Shown here: positions 46,084 to 61,591 of the stretch, piece by piece | Position numbering within the stretch: position 1 is the stretch's first letter | Layout: each line of letters opens with the position of its first letter | Assembly: GCF_028389875.1 (NCBI RefSeq) | Contig: NW_026907681.1 | Coordinates: 1,860,001-1,924,000 of the forward strand | Direction of reading: 5' to 3' | Length of the DNA: 64,000 nt | From: Rhea pennata | Lineage: Eukaryota > Chordata > Aves > Rheiformes > Rheidae | The notes under the pieces: model-generated | Seen by the model: only the letters and a program-made list of their open reading frames with translations | Told to the model about the DNA's origin: nothing | The model's database searches: none | Made by a program: the position numbers and the translations under genes

Positions 46084-49000
46084 CTTGCAGCCCTGCAGGA
46101 GCCGCTGAATGGCTCTGTAGACTGTCTTGAGGTCGGTCTCAGCACGCACTTCAAAGGTGTGCTTGTCTGGAAGCAGTAGTTCTTCGCCCACTTTTTCCAG
46201 CACAGCACTGCGCTCCGATGAGTACATGTTGGTGAGGTTTGGCATCTGGTTGCTGCGTACCTGTACCAAATGCAAACGTGATCAGAGGGAACAGGGTTCA
46301 AAAGAGACAGGCTCCAGGCTGCAAATTTCAAGGAAGCTCTTTCCTCTACACATCACAATGCTTCACGTGACAGTTGAGGAACAGACCTGCTTGGTACACT
46401 TCAAAATACGAGAATCCCTGCTGCACAGCAGTAGACATCTGTGTCTGTGCAAAGAAACCGCTCAGCTCCAAACCGCTGCCTGATCCCCTTGCGTTCCCTC
46501 CCAAGCCTTTAAGCCCTACTCTTACCGTGTCCAGCACAAACACTGCAGCTTTGCGCTGAGAGGGGATGAAAAGGCCAAAGAGAGCTTTGTTGCCCTGGGA
46601 GCTCTGGTAGAGGTAGATGTGGCGAATACTTCCTAGAGACACAGAGCAAACATGCTGCATCAATAGTATCTTCAAGCTACTTGGTCCTGGGTACACTGAC
46701 AAGCCTTCTCCTAGGATGCCTTACCTGGCTCCAGCTAAGTAAACTGAGCCAGAGAGCGCATTTCCAGGTGTTCAGTGTCAAAAGTGTCAGCCTCTCGCCC
46801 TGTGAGGTGTCTGACAAGCTGCCTGCTGACCATGCACACGCAACCCAGCTGGATCAGGGCTCAGAATAGTAACGGCACCTGTCGTGACAGGGACACTCAG
46901 ATAATCCTCAAGCCACCAAGTTTTGAACTGCTTAACGAATCAATATCTTCATTAAAAGCAGGCATCCCAGCTGCCCATCTTCATTTCAGACTTACAGCAT
47001 TAGAAGCGCTAGTACATTTAATCTTGGTCTCACTGCTTTCGTATGTCTACTACTGAATACAGTTTAGGTTCTTCTTTGCTCTTTCTGAATTTTAAAAAGT
47101 GGCATCCTATCCTTCTTTCTGGAATACAGAGGTTTTATCACTGCACCCTGGCCTATGTACATGCCACATGCTGGGGTTTTCCTCATCTTTACTCGAAAGA
47201 ACTCCCATACCTTTGCAGTTCAACTGCTAGCAAGACGGTTCTGGTTTGGTTTAGAGGAAACTCACTCTTTCCGTTCAAGTGCCATCTTTTCCCAGAGTCT
47301 CCTAATTTCAAATAAATCTAAACCTCTTTCCCCTAAGGGGTTGGAAACCAAACAAGTATCTTTGCTCATATAAAACTGGGCACATTTCTGAAAAAGCTAC
47401 TCGAGAGGGTCTTTCGTTTTAGCGTCTTACTAACTTGTTTCATTTTGAGCTCCCATGCCTCTACCTGTGCCATTGGTACACAGACCAGTCAGCTACCACT
47501 CAGCACTCCTTAAAGGATGAGGAAGGAAAACGAGCACCTGGAAGTGTTACCTGAGTCTCATACACTCCCTCAGTGTCTGGAGCAGACAGGTCTGCATTGA
47601 TTTCATTGATGTGCTCTTGGTACATGTCTTCAGGGACTGAGTAGTCGTAGAGATTGTAAACCAAGTTTGAGCGGGGCAAGATCCAGTTCACCTGCCAGGA
47701 AAACAGACACACTCAGCAGGGCACCTTGCTTCAGGCCATGCTCCTCCCAACAACAGGGGAATCTTAAAGGGCAGCAAGGAGTTGTAGTTTGAGCCAGCCT
47801 TATGTTTCCAGAAACATGCTGACTCAGGAAGCAATCTAGCTGCCAGTGCTGGTCATTCCTAAGGCAGTTAGCGGGATTTATGCTTTGTCCACATTGCAGT
47901 AACTGTCAACCTGCTTTCTGGTCAGGCTGAGATTAACAGCAGGCAAAAGGGACTGCATTAAGGCGCATTAGCAGGGCTGGACAGGGAGGTCTTGTGAGGC
48001 AAACTGCCCGTAGTATCTGCCCGCAGTGGCTGGAGCAACTTACATGAATTCAACCAGCTGTTTTCCCTTGTAGAAGCAGCAGGGTCAAAAACATGACCCC
48101 CACCTTCCTGTAGACAGCTCCCTCCTCTGGTTTTGCAACGCGCTGATTGACATAGAACACTCTTGGGATGCTCAGTCTGATACAGTGCAGGTCGCTTCCG
48201 ATCACTGCCCACAGCCTCAACAAGCCAGCCTGGCTGCTCTCAGCAATCTGCAGGACAGGGTGATTTAAGTTAGCTTTGCTGGAGAGATGCAACCCATTCT
48301 TAGCTCTTACATACACGCCATGGAGCACTTCTGGGATCTTCAAAGGCTCTACTACCTCTGACTTTGTTCTCCAAATAAGGAGCAATTGGTGACCACAAAG
48401 ACAGCAGTGGACCCAAAGATTCATTGCTCTCAGCTCTGGCATCTCCACGTCCTGCTATTGTCCTACAGGTACAGTGAAAAAAACTGTTCTGCCAGAGGAA
48501 ACGTCAGAGCATGAATGAAGACAGCTCTGACTGATCTGCAGGCAGCACGTTGCATTGTGCTTCTGAAGGGAAGAGGACACCTGGTAAAGGCTCAAACACA
48601 TCTCTTAGCTTTGGGCTAGCATTAGCTAACAAATTCATGCCATTGTCTGACTTTAGCCAAAGCATTTGGACATGCTGGATTAGGTGTCCCATCTCCAGCT
48701 CATGGTTACACACAGAGTCAAAGGCTGCACGTGACCTTAAACCAAACAAGACTTTTCTGGAAGATGAGAAGTGTCACAACAAGAGGCTGGGTCTCAGATA
48801 GCAGAGGCAACCAAGCATAACAAGAAATTAAGAAAATGCTTGGATTGTACCATCAACTTCTTCATGCTCGCATTGACTAAATCTAGGATTCAAGGCACAC
48901 TTGCCCAGCTCCTCAGCTGAGCTTGCCCCACACAGGGTCTACACAGAAGTCCCAGATTTGCAATCAAGCACAATCACTTGAGGACCTCACTTCCTTATAA

Positions 49001-52000
49001 AGCTTCTCTGAGCCTGAGGCTATGCAGTCCCACATGACCTTCAAGGAGGTAAAACTAAAGTAGGATTGAGGTTAGCTGTCCCTGAAGTTCAAGGTTTGAC
49101 TACAGGTATTGCAAACATGAGGCACAGGGCACTGAACAGGCCTCTGTGAGGGGTTAAGAGTGGGCCTGCCTTGCTGCCTGGTACCTGCACAATCTGCCAG
49201 GGCAAGTCCAGGATGCCGCGTGCCATCCTGTACACGTAGCTGCTCAGTCCTTTGGAGAGGGTATCACGGATTATGCCTCCGCCTGTCATCACTCCACCAT
49301 CCTCCAGGCGCCGCTTCTTCCGATGCTCCTGGTGCTGCCGAGCCTGCAGCTCCCATTTCTTCTTGTGCTAGCACAGCCAGACCAGTTGTTCTTCCTAATC
49401 AGAGAGAGAGTACATGAACAGGAACCACAGAAATTAGCACGCATCTCCTACACATGAGGATCAAGCACCATAAAGCCGAGCCCTTCCACCTTCAGATCCT
49501 GATCATGTTACTGGCATAGCTGTGAAGTTGCCATTGGCCTGACTTTCTCTGCTAGTGGGACTCTCCCGGTAACATTTCCCTTTGTAGTTTTCAGTCATAG
49601 AAGCGCAGACGGTTTCAATAAACATACAGCTTGCTACGCCCTGTTCCCTAGCTAGCTAGGCAGATGATCATACTCCTAGGATGTTTCCTGGATTCCTCCT
49701 GCCCAGTCTACTTCACTTACCTTAGTAGTGCCCATGGCAGCAGGTGGGTCCAGGATCTCTCGCCAGGACTGCAACAGTTCCAGATACTGGGACATCTGCT
49801 GGCTTTCCTCTGCTGTACGGACCCGCTTCCGTTTATTTGCAACTGGAACCAACGGCTGAAGGGGCTTAGCAGCCCCCAAATCCTCTACGTCTCCAATCTG
49901 GGAGCTCGGTGTTCCCCCCTGGTGCTGGTTAGCAAGGACCTGAGAGAAACGACAGCAGGAAGTTTTGGGTGCTGAGGACACAGTATCAGCAAGAGAGGCC
50001 CATCAGCACAGCCAGCTACTTTCTCTCACTCTTATTACCTGTCTCTTGCCTTCAGAAGTGAAGAGCTCATTCATTTTCTTTTGTCTGTGCACTCCCCGGA
50101 GTCTTCTAGCTTGCGAGACATGGAACAGATCTCTGAGATCAGCTCAAACAGCTCTCAGTCAGGCATGTTGGCAGCCTGAAAAAAGGAACAAGGGGAAAAA
50201 AATCACTATCAGGAACCTAATGATCAAACCTCATTGCTATTATATACATGGAACATTTAAACCGATTGATATGGCTGTCTTTATGAGGAGTTTGTGAGCA
50301 ATCTCTGCTCCAGTTGCCAACATGACCTATGGAACATAGAGATCACGGACATGAGGTCTGCATCAAAACTCCTGCTGTGAATGCAATACTTTGAAATGAT
50401 GTTGTACGGCAAACTCTTAGTGGGCCCAGCTCTGTAGTGCCAGATGCAAAATACAAAGGGGAAGTGCTCCCAATAAACTCCCAAGCAGAGCAGTCGCTCC
50501 GGCTTTTCATCTCTCCTGCTCCCCGGTTTGAGGCTCTGTTTTCTGGCATTGTCTCTGCTCTTGCTGGTTATTTTAAAGCTAATCTCTTCTGGCCTCCTCA
50601 GAAAAGATTCTGCAGGCAAATGGTTCTGCCATCCTCTGTCTCAGTGAGTGGCTCTAGAGAAAGTCCTTGGTGCAAGAGGGCCACCACGCTACCTCTGTGA
50701 AAGACGTGACTGGAGGACAACGCTTACTCACAATTAAGCGGTAACAGCTGACAAAAGTGCTGTAACAACAGGTCTGGTGCTAAAAGACCCTAAAGAGCAG
50801 CCCTAGAGAATCAAAGAGGCAGAAATTACATACAAACAGCCATCAGAGGCACAATGGACCAACCATTCTCGACAAAGTCCATCCTCCCTACAGTGTTAGG
50901 GTAGCTTTGACCTTCTCTGGCCCCAACCTGGGAAGACAAACATGCAGCGGATGCATATCCTGCAAACCCTACACTCACCTTGCTCTACAGTACATCCAAC
51001 CAGTAATCAGCCACCTTGGCTACAGAGGCAGAGACCTCCTCCAGTGTGGTGCCTTTCAGAAAGGCCTCAAATACAGAAGACTGGAATATCTTCACCAACT
51101 GCAGCTCTCCCCATTGCTTCACCTCAAACCCTTTCAGTTCAGCCAAGGATCCATCTTCATTGAAGACTGCATACCTAGGATATAGACCAGCTTTTGCACA
51201 AGCTCTGTGCCAAGGAACACATCTCCCAGGATGCTGCTTACTACCCTCCTGCCAAAGTACTTCTAGTATTGCCAAACCAGGCAGCCACCAGGTAAATTAA
51301 TCCAAGCTGTGGGGCTCTGGACTACCATGATCTAGGCATATTTACACAGCTAGAGACAACAACATCATGAACTACTTCACCTCCAGCTGCAAAAGCACAT
51401 CAGCCTCTGTCCCCAACTTGCCAATTCTAACTGGCAAAATGTTCTTAAATGCACGCAAATAAAGGGCAAGAAGTGAGACTCAGGGTTAGAGGAGTAGAGA
51501 AGTGGAGTGAAATACTAGGAAAAGCCTTATACAGGAGAATGAAGCTTTGTTTGGAAAACAGGAGGGGACGCTGGCAAAATGGACTCAGAGGAAACTGGAC
51601 ATCGCTATCGAAACAACTATGACAACACACTGCCCTCTTTTTTTCTGTCGTGTTTCTTGGATTTCACATGCCTGCCAATTATTTGTATGGCTCAATACAA
51701 CCATCACAGGAAGCTTCAGTGGAACAGAGGTGAGACTCAAGCGTACATTGCTTTGTCACCCCTCCTCCAGGCAGTCTTTTCTTCCTCAGCTGGCAGCGGT
51801 ACCTGCCAGCCAGCTCCACACTACTGCTCTTTCCACTTGCAGAGTGAGCAAGAAATAAGTGCGCTTGCTGACATCTCAAGAATCACAGGAAAAAATCAAG
51901 GGCCCCTGAGATAAGACTCCTATGAGCAGAGTTCATTCAGTGCTTGACATCCTCTTGACTTCTGCGACAGACTCCCTTGGCATGCAAAGGCACTCACAGT

Positions 52001-53502
52001 GGATGCTGGAGTTCATCCAACAGAGACATTCAAGCAGAAACAAACATAGTCTTGTACGAACAGAGAGTGCTGGAGGACAGTGACAGTATTTTCTGAACCC
52101 AGACCCAGGTCTGTGGGCAGTCCTCTCGTGATTGCTCGTGCTCGTATTTAAGCAGGCTGCATGAGAAAGTCAGTGAAGTCAAGTGCAATTGCTTTTCTAT
52201 ACCATGATGGCACTGGCAAGATCCACTCCTTCCCCTAGATGGGGATTAAAGTGGAAACCTCTGGGAAAAGTATTACTAGAGGTCTGTAAACTTGAGAGAG
52301 GGACAGACAGAGATTAGTGAATTTAAAGAGAAAAGATAGAAAGAAAAATCAAAGTTTGCCTGCGCATCTCAGAACCAAACAGGGAGACCATGACTAATCA
52401 GAAAGTTTGAGAAGTGCTGTTTTACTGTTATCTTCAGAAATTTACTGTCAGATGTGTCAATTAAGGCCAGGGCATAGCTGGATTCAAAGACTGATCTCAT
52501 GCAAGGAACTTGCCATTTAAAGACAGCATGATCTCGGTGGTATGCAGCAACAAGCAAACCAAACATGCTGCCAGCTCCAGAGGACTGGCAACACGGGGCA
52601 AGGACTAACACGCCTCAAATGTAGTCAAGGAAAAGGACCCTCAATCCCTTCCCTTGGGGAAGTGGTGATTTTTCAAGCTTTGAACTCTTACCTTTTCTTC
52701 AGCTTCTTGCCCTCCTCCTTGGATGCTGAGAGGATCATGGCCAAGTAGGGCCAAATAGGGCCAAGTTTGAGCTATGGGCTGTGCAGGGCAGAGTATAGCT
52801 CTGTAGCAAGCAAAGCTGTCAGCCCCAACGTCCTGCTCATTACACAGGGGACCAGAGACAAAAGACAGGCTGTCCTCTGGGCTGAAGCCAACTCCGAGAA
52901 CAAAGATGCATACTCCACTGCCAGTAGAGCTACTCCCTTCACAAGAACTGCCTGATTGGCTTGCAGGCCTACAGAAGGCTAAAACATTTTCTTCCCTTTC
53001 ACTGTTTTTACCAGACTGTACAGCTGGCTGGTACAGATGCCAGACTCACCTTCACGGGGATGTTCAGCATGGCACCTGGGTAGCAGATTGTCACCTTCGG
53101 CTTCTTTGCGTTGGTTGACTCGATGACAAAGTTTTCCGGGAAGCTGTTGGGAAGGACACACCAAATCCCATCTCTATCCAGTTCTAGAGGTCTCCTAAGA
53201 ACGGAAGAAAAAAAATCACCATCAGGAAGAGATTGGAAAATATGCCAAAGAACTGTTCTCTGTCCACAAGTCAGGCAGAGGCAGTGTCCTTTCTGCAAAG
53301 GAAGTCCTAGTCATACAACACCAGTTGCATTAATAAGCCATGGCAATGTCAGAAACCTGAATCTCCAGAACACCAGAGCTTCCGCTGATTAATCCCACAT
53401 CTATCCCACTGCTCCTCTTCTCTGCCAGTCAAATTCTGCCCTTACCCATCTGCTCACACTACATACAGGAGAACCTTTCTTCCTCAGCTCAGCACATACT
53501 CA

Positions 53503-53640
<138 letters not shown>

Positions 53641-56600
53641 TTAAGCACAGCTGCGGGGAAGCGCATCAGGTCGTACAGAAAATAAAGTCTCAGGGCAAAA
53701 AAGACAATCACAGCAGCCCTCAGGAGATCATTTTCCTTTTCCTTCCCTGTGATACTTCAGGAAACCGCACACCCTGAAGAATCACCTATAGACAAACCCT
53801 GCCATCCATTGCCAATGCTACAGGGCCTTGTTTAGCAAAAGTCCCTGCTAAGGGGACTAATAAATAAGAAGTCATTAGTAGGAACAAAAAAAAAGTGTTA
53901 CAGGGATCACCTAGCATACCCCTTGTGCTTTGGAAGCACGTTAACAAGGTGAGAGCCTCACTAGAACAGCTCTGGTTTACAATGCTCCTTGCTGGAGGAC
54001 TCCAGCAATGACCACAGGTGAGACTCACCCTTTACGCATGACATAGCCATAGAAAGAATTGAGGACACACTTGTGTGCCAGCTGCAGGGAGTCATAGAGG
54101 ATTTCCATATTCTTGCAGTGCTTCACTTCAGAGGCATCGCCTGTCTCCACAGCCGCAGACAGCTTTTTCTTCCACACCTGATGGCAAGAGGCAGAGTCAG
54201 GACAACCCTACATTCCACTACAGGCAGTACCAATAGCCAGATATTCCCCCCACCTCAATCCTAATATGACACCGTGATCCTAGAACAGTATCAGTTATTA
54301 AGATAATTCCTCTTTCTTTCTGCTCTTTCTTTTGCATTTGAGGGGGAAGCGTTCGGCACAGGCATTATGCTATATTATGGAAGAGTCTTGCAGCATCAAC
54401 TGTAACACCCATAGTTAGAATTACCTAATCCCAGCAGAACTGCCATCCTACATCAATTCTGTCACACCACGTCATATATTTCTTTCAATATATTAGCAAC
54501 TACATTTCAGGCTCCTCCCTCTGCCACAAGACTCCAAACATTTGAGAACTAGGACATGCTGCTTCTTTCTCCTAGAATCAATCACTTCTTAGCCTAAGAT
54601 CAACTGTTTCTCTGCTTGTCTCATCTTTCTCTTTGAAAAGTACCCTACACAAACCAGATTACAAAATAGTTGATCTGAGGATTTTCTAGATCCAGTAAAA
54701 GCCAAGAAAAACCCAGCTGTTTTCTTTCCTAGCACTGAAAGTGATTGCATCAGAGAGCTAGGAACCACTGTGGCAGCAGCTGTTTAGGATTCAGCAGGGG
54801 AAAAACCTGCATTTGCACCAGAGCTGTCAGGAAAGCTAATATTTCTTATTGACCATACAGATTGAGCAAAAGATCCTTTAGGGTTCAAGTTTTCAGTGAG
54901 AGGTGAGGACCTTCTAGCTTTGGCAGCACAAATAAAACAGAAATTCAAGCCCAGCACCTCATGCAGCCCCTTGAACTCACAGCGACGGTCTCTGAAAGCT
55001 CGTACAGTGTCTACATAGAAAGAGTTCTCTCGCTGGCAGATGGTGGTGACACGCTCCTCCACCTTGGTGACGTGGATCTGCTCATAAGCCTTGCGGCAAT
55101 AATCTAGTAAAGGGAATAAACAGAGAAAGCTTTCTCGGAGATCAGTGCCCCACTATGGATGGGAAGGATGAACACAATGGCATCGGGCAAACCACACAGA
55201 TCCACAGATCTGAAGCTTTCAAGGCACCAGTCTGAGAAAAATTCCATCAATGCAAATAAACATCATACCTAGGAAAGCAAGGAAGCAGACCTGCTACACA
55301 GGCAAGGGCAGGAAGATACTAATGTGGGGAGAAACAGCACCTCTCTATAGAGATGCAGAGGTGTGTGTGGGAAATAAATTGCCCATGAGGGCTCATCCAC
55401 AAATTCAGGCTCTGCTCAGAGCTCCCACTAGCTAGATGCTTCTGCTGAGTAGTATCACTTTAGGAGCAAAAAGTGAAAGGATATCGAAACGTGTTTCACT
55501 GGCATGCTTAATGAGCGCTCATTAAAGAACAACAACAAAAAAACCCAAACAAAATATCACCTTCCATGTGTCTCAGCTCAGATACATGACTTTCAGTGAG
55601 AAAAGAGAAACACTGAGACAAAAAACAGCACTTGCCTCCTCCTCAAAAAACGTACAGGAATTGGTTGGGATCCTAGGGGAAAACTGTTGCAGCATGAAAC
55701 CGAGATCAAATTCAGTCTGAGTCAGCATGAACTAAGTAGCCCCAGACCTGAGAGAGAAGTAATTAATGATGTGTTTGTAGTCTAGGCAGCAAAAACCTGC
55801 TCCAGATAATGCCATTTATTTTCACCTGCCAGTTGCTTCTTCTCATACTTGGCCTGCTCTTCATGGGAAAGCTCGTGGAACGCCCAGGGTGCTCCATCTG
55901 GATACAGAGGAGGAAACTTCTCAGGCTCCAGTCGTTGCTGGATGCGGTGATACTCGCTGCGGCTTGCAGGCACTGCAAAGGAAAAGCAACTAGGAGCTTT
56001 CCAGGGGAGGAACAGGAAGTGGTCTCTGTGTCTTCAGCTCACGCTGCAAGCTCTATCCATGCTGCAATGCAACAGGGAACTTGACAAAGCAGACAGCAGA
56101 ATTACACTTACTGAATTCTCCTCTCCACTGCCAAGTCATCCGGCACTGACGATTAGCACCTGGCTTGTTGAAGTCACAGGCAGCACCCATGGCCTCATCC
56201 ACCATTGCTGAGGGCTGGACACAGGTCAGACACACCCATGTTAGAGAAAACAGAACCGTCTCCAGTGACATATGCCAGAAGGAATCGATGTTGGGTATTA
56301 GAAGAACACAAATGTGAACATCACAGAGGTGATGTTCAGTAAGTTTTCCTTTCTAGAAGCTTTTCAGAACACAAGTTATAGCAAAAACAATGACTATTCT
56401 TTGGAAGAAGCCAGCTAAAGCTATTGCTCTACCTTGGACAGACCTTTCGGCTCTGTACACCTGCCAACTGTAACAGCCTGACTGGATTTCAAACCGAGCC
56501 TTATTTTATCCCCCTGTCCAGGGCAGAAAGTTTATTGTTTGCCGCTAAGGGGATCAAATCGGAGGGACCTCCTAGACCATCTGCAAGACAAAACAGAAAA

Positions 56601-59225
56601 CACCTTCCTGACTGGACTGAGGTTACCCACCTGCAACCTGTTGGTCAGAATGATGTTGGGGTACATGGCCCCTATATCTAAATGGTAGATAAGGGGGCAT
56701 TCAATTCCGTTAGGAACATCCTTCAAGGAATTCAGCTTGACTTTGATTTCATCACAAGCCTGCGGGGAGATGTAAAAAAGTAAAATTCAAACAAGAAGGA
56801 ACTAATGATGCAGTCACATACGCACTATATTTGGTCCTTTACTTCCGACATGCACAGAGACACCTCCCACTGATTCTGGGAAACAGAGGAAGAGTATGAA
56901 AAACTAAAGGAACAGGATTAAGAAGAGTGGCAGTGGCGAGTCTTCTTTAGCCACCAATCTTTAAGGTTTTCTTTTGGACCTCCAAGGTAGGTTTCATCTA
57001 CACTGCAAATGTCTACAGATAAGTTTCTCCTGTCTCTCTCCATGGAGTATAAAATGAGTCTAAACAGGCATCTTTAACATGTGGTGTCTCACCAGACATA
57101 TTCAGGATGAGAAAAATCAGCCTTGCCTCCAGCCTATGCCAGTTCTTTATTAATATGGGAAATAAGGCACAGATGGACATGGGGCAGAACTCAAAGCTGA
57201 AGAAAGTTGTTATACAACACCAGGCTTGGACCTAAAGGACCGAGGCTTGCCTAAAGAAATGTGCTGCAACTCCACCCTCACAGTTCTGCTCTCCTTGGAA
57301 AGCCCAGTCATGCCTCTGGCCCTGCAGGCTGAGGCAGGACAACAGACCTCCTGGAAGCTGGTGACTTGATCCAATGGCAAACCTTCTTCCTCTTCGACAG
57401 CATGCCGGAGCGTCTTCTCCACATGCTGCACCAGGAAGTTAAAGGCAGAAGGATTCTGCAAGGATACAGGAATGATACCGAGACCTCTTCTAGCCCTGAC
57501 ACCCATCCTCGCACACTGCCTAGGGAAGGGGGGCAGGGGGTGACAGCTTCTGCAAGATTATCCATGCTCCAGCGTAGCTTCGGCGATCTTTGAAAACAGG
57601 TTCACTACTTAGCAGAGCATGTCTCAGTATGGGTAGAGAGCAGTTCATCTCATCTGAAGGGCAGATGGCTGAAACAGGTCAGCTGAATGGCATCTTGAAA
57701 TGCCCCTTCGTTCACTGATCAGCTCCAATGTCAGCAGGCAGATAATGTTGGCCAATTAGCTGGCTGACCTCCACAGGCAGCTTGAGCTCTCTAGAACTGA
57801 AGGACAGTGGCTTTCTGCTAAGAACCCTACAACTCACAAAAGCCTACACCACTCGCACTAGGGCAAAACACAAAGCAGAGAAGAGATGGTGGCTGCTACC
57901 CAGCCCTTGGAGTTCTCCTGCAAAGGAGGCTATATAGGGCAGCTAACAAGAAGAGAAGATTGCATGCATGTTCCAGAGTGCAACACTTATGGGGCTGACC
58001 TAGCAGTCAACTGCTCACACATCTAAGGCTCTAAGGGGCCAAGGATTTAGATTTAAGGTCCTTCTAAATTCACAGTGCACGTTCCCTTAAGATCATTCAC
58101 GAGATTAAGGCCACTAAAACAAGCAGCACTGAGGTATGGTGTATCACACAGCAAAGATGGAAGTTGCCTCTAAAACTTACAATCTAGACAGTAGCACCAA
58201 CCAGAAACAGGTAAAAGAGGCCAAAAGAAGCTTGGCTTGAGTGGGAGAAGGACAAAGATATAATCCTGATGAGACAAAAACAGTCATCTCTGTCAACAAC
58301 CACTGGCTGAAAGAAAATTAAAACCCCCCCAAAAAAAGAAAAACCCTACAACCAACCAATAAACAAAGTAAACAAACCCACTCAACAGCAATGAACCACT
58401 CTCCTTGCTGTAACACTGTCTTTACCCAATAGCCAGTCTGAGGTCATGAAGAGCAACTTCTCCAACCCTTCCCACCTAAACTCTAAGCAGGTTCATGCAC
58501 TCAAGCCATAAATTAGGTATCAGTTTTATAACAGGTATTGCTATTGGGTATCCCCCAAAAGAACAGAGGATGGTAATTCCAGTTGGAGGGTTATTCCCTA
58601 CTGCCATGTTCTCCAGAAAGAAGAGAAAGAGCATCATTGCATTACCATTTTAAAGCCTCTGTCGCAACACCTTGATTGTGTCCTTACCTTTTTAAAGCGG
58701 CAAGGGATGTCACTGCGAAAAACCCCAGGTTCCAGAGCTTCCACCTGGCCTCCTACATGCGTCTCCGAGTCCAGCACGTGGCCATCATCTGTAAGTTTGC
58801 TGAACTCCTGCTCCTGCTTGTTGCGGAAGATGATGTTGGCGTGACAGGCCTGAACCATCAGCAATGCCTCACACACTGTCCCAGAACCTTTTCTTAACAC
58901 CTGTAAAAGACAGACATCAAAAACTGGACTTAGAAAGAAGCGCTGTAAAGGGTGCTGCTGGAATTAGGCTGGCCTTATCACCACATCATTGAACTTAAAT
59001 GTCTGATTTGGTGCCCAACATGATGTGTTTATTCAGGCAGTATTGAAGCCCAAGGCAAGAAGGAGCACAGTAAGGAAACAAAACCAACTCCTTCACTTAG
59101 GCTACCCATAACTGGTCTATGGAAAAACAGCTATGACTGCTGTACTGCAGAAAGGAAGCGCATTTGGAGACTACTTTCCCTCCTTTCCTTGGGAAAAACT
59201 ATCCAAACAGTAGAAATTAGTTCTA

Positions 59226-59444
<219 letters not shown>

Positions 59445-60557
59445 TCACATTTAATACAGCAGTTAACACGTACAACGGGAAACAAGGAAAGGTTGAAATC
59501 AGCAGGAAGATGCAAAAGGTATATTTCTGCATACAAACATCCCAGCATGTAAAGAGTTATCAGTCGGCTTAAGACAACATTCTGCTTTAACCCGAATTAC
59601 ATAAGCCAGCTCCGAATTAGCAGAAATGGGGAAGATGAGCTCACTGCCACATATCCGCACAGATGCCACTCCGGAGTGGTCAGGAGGCCACTCTTGGCCT
59701 ACAGAGATCTCCAGGGCTTTGGCAGAAACCTCATTAAGGTGTCTCCTGGACACTAGCAAAGTACTGCTCCGTTGCAATGCCCCGAGTACTACCGTTTTGC
59801 AGAAGTGTAAATAACACAAATATACAGTGCAACGCCAATGCCAGAAACACATCAAGGAAATTCTATTCTTCCCTAAGCTTAAGTTCATTCAGGTGTCTGA
59901 AATTCAGCAAGATACACTGACAACTTCTCAAAGACATTGCATTAACTTAAAGGATTTCACAAAGCTCTAACTCAAAGGTTCACTAATACTGCAGATGCCC
60001 AGAGATACAGCACCGGGTGGGAACACCTGAGGCTCCTCCGTAGCCATCCGGCACATCTCTTCAGGGTCCAGCTCCACTGCATCATAACCCAGTTTTGCTT
60101 TCGCTGCTGCTTTCAGGTTGTGACTTCCCACTGGCAGGTAACTCTCTCTCTTCACCCACCTAGACAGAATAATGAAAATGCCAGTCGACGAAGAGACAGC
60201 CCTGCACTTCAGAAAGGACTGCTACGTACAAAAAGATCTGGATTACTCTAACAGGGAAAGGTGAGAGCAGAACATCCAAGTGCAGTGGAATAAGAAGCTG
60301 CACAGCTTTAGACAGTCTGCATATCTACCCATGCTCTTAAATCCTGACTCATACAAATTCTGCTATTCAAATCATTTCTATTGCTCAGATTTTTCTCAAC
60401 CCTCATACTTCAGAGACTTCAAAGATAAACGTTTAAACACAGGAGGAGGTATCAGCAGGACTGCAAAGAGAGGCAGTTGTTTTCCAGAGTCTGGACACTG
60501 GTCCAATGTGAAAAAACATTCAAGTCACAACTGCCAAGACAGACAGCCCTCTCCTGT

Positions 60558-60578
60558 ACACACACACACACACACACA
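60558..60578. repeat. (CA)n microsatellite (unit 2)
   Basis: Same length as at 30116-30136, although such repeats change length quickly. This supports a very recent duplication. Confidence 0.95.
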
Positions 60579-61550
60579 TACACCCCCTTCCTTTTCCTCT
60601 CTGTGCTAGGCAGGCTGTTGGGTTAGAATATGGCCCTGTGCCCACTACAACGGTTTGGTCTTATCCTGTCCTTTTACCTGCTATCCAGGACAGTTCTCAA
60701 ACTCCCAATGACAGCCACCAGCAGACTCTATAAACAGAGTTAGTCGTTCAGGCTAGTGTGGACAAGACGTAACTTCTGTACATAATGGCACACAACGGAG
60801 TACCGAGTAGAAGCAGCACAACCAAAGATGGGGGTGCTAGTCCTTTCCTAGTAAGATGTAACTCATGATAGCAGTGCACAGAGATGGAAAAGGGACAGTA
60901 TTCAAATACATCAACTGTAGGCATTTTATACAAATTTAACAGATAAAGATGCAGTTATACGGTACAGACGCAGCATTCGGTACCTCAGACAATCCATGTG
61001 GATGCACTGCAGGGCTTTGTACTCTCCCTGGCTGCCCTTCTGAAATCCAATCTCCTGATACATATTAATTCCATGAGCTGCTGCTCTTGCTTCCACAAAA
61101 GGCCTGAGGAGAGAGACAATGCAGAAGAGAAGAAACAAAGCAGTCCCTTTTGTTCCACCCCATCCCCACCCCAAGGGTTTCAGGATTGCTTTCTTGTAAG
61201 CTACTTAATGAGGAATTTTTCTTGTGAATTCTCCTTTGCTCCAGACCTTACCCGTGAGAGCTGGCCACAGGGAAAACTCCCTGTAGGGCAGAGCTACTGC
61301 AAGAAGGAAGCTGCTTGCTCACATCCTATACCAGGAGGCAGAACATTATGATCGAGTTTCCCTCGCTCCCCGAAGGCTTGGCTGCTCTGGTCTCCCTATT
61401 ATTTTGCAGTTCTCTTTTGACACTTTGCCTGTTCTCCAGTTACTGAGGTCATCAGTGTACAAACATTGCCAAATCAACAACAATCTAGAAGTAGCTCAGC
61501 AATCCCTGGACCAACTGATGGGACTCTATAGAAGTTCGTATTTCAAAGCC

Positions 61551-61591
61551 AATAAACATAGCTCTGCTCAGGGAAAAAAAAAAAAAAAAAA
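61551..61591 (+). repeat. Polyadenylation signal plus A(18) tract (unit 2)
   Basis: Counterpart of 31109-31149, with the same number of adenines. Confidence 0.5.
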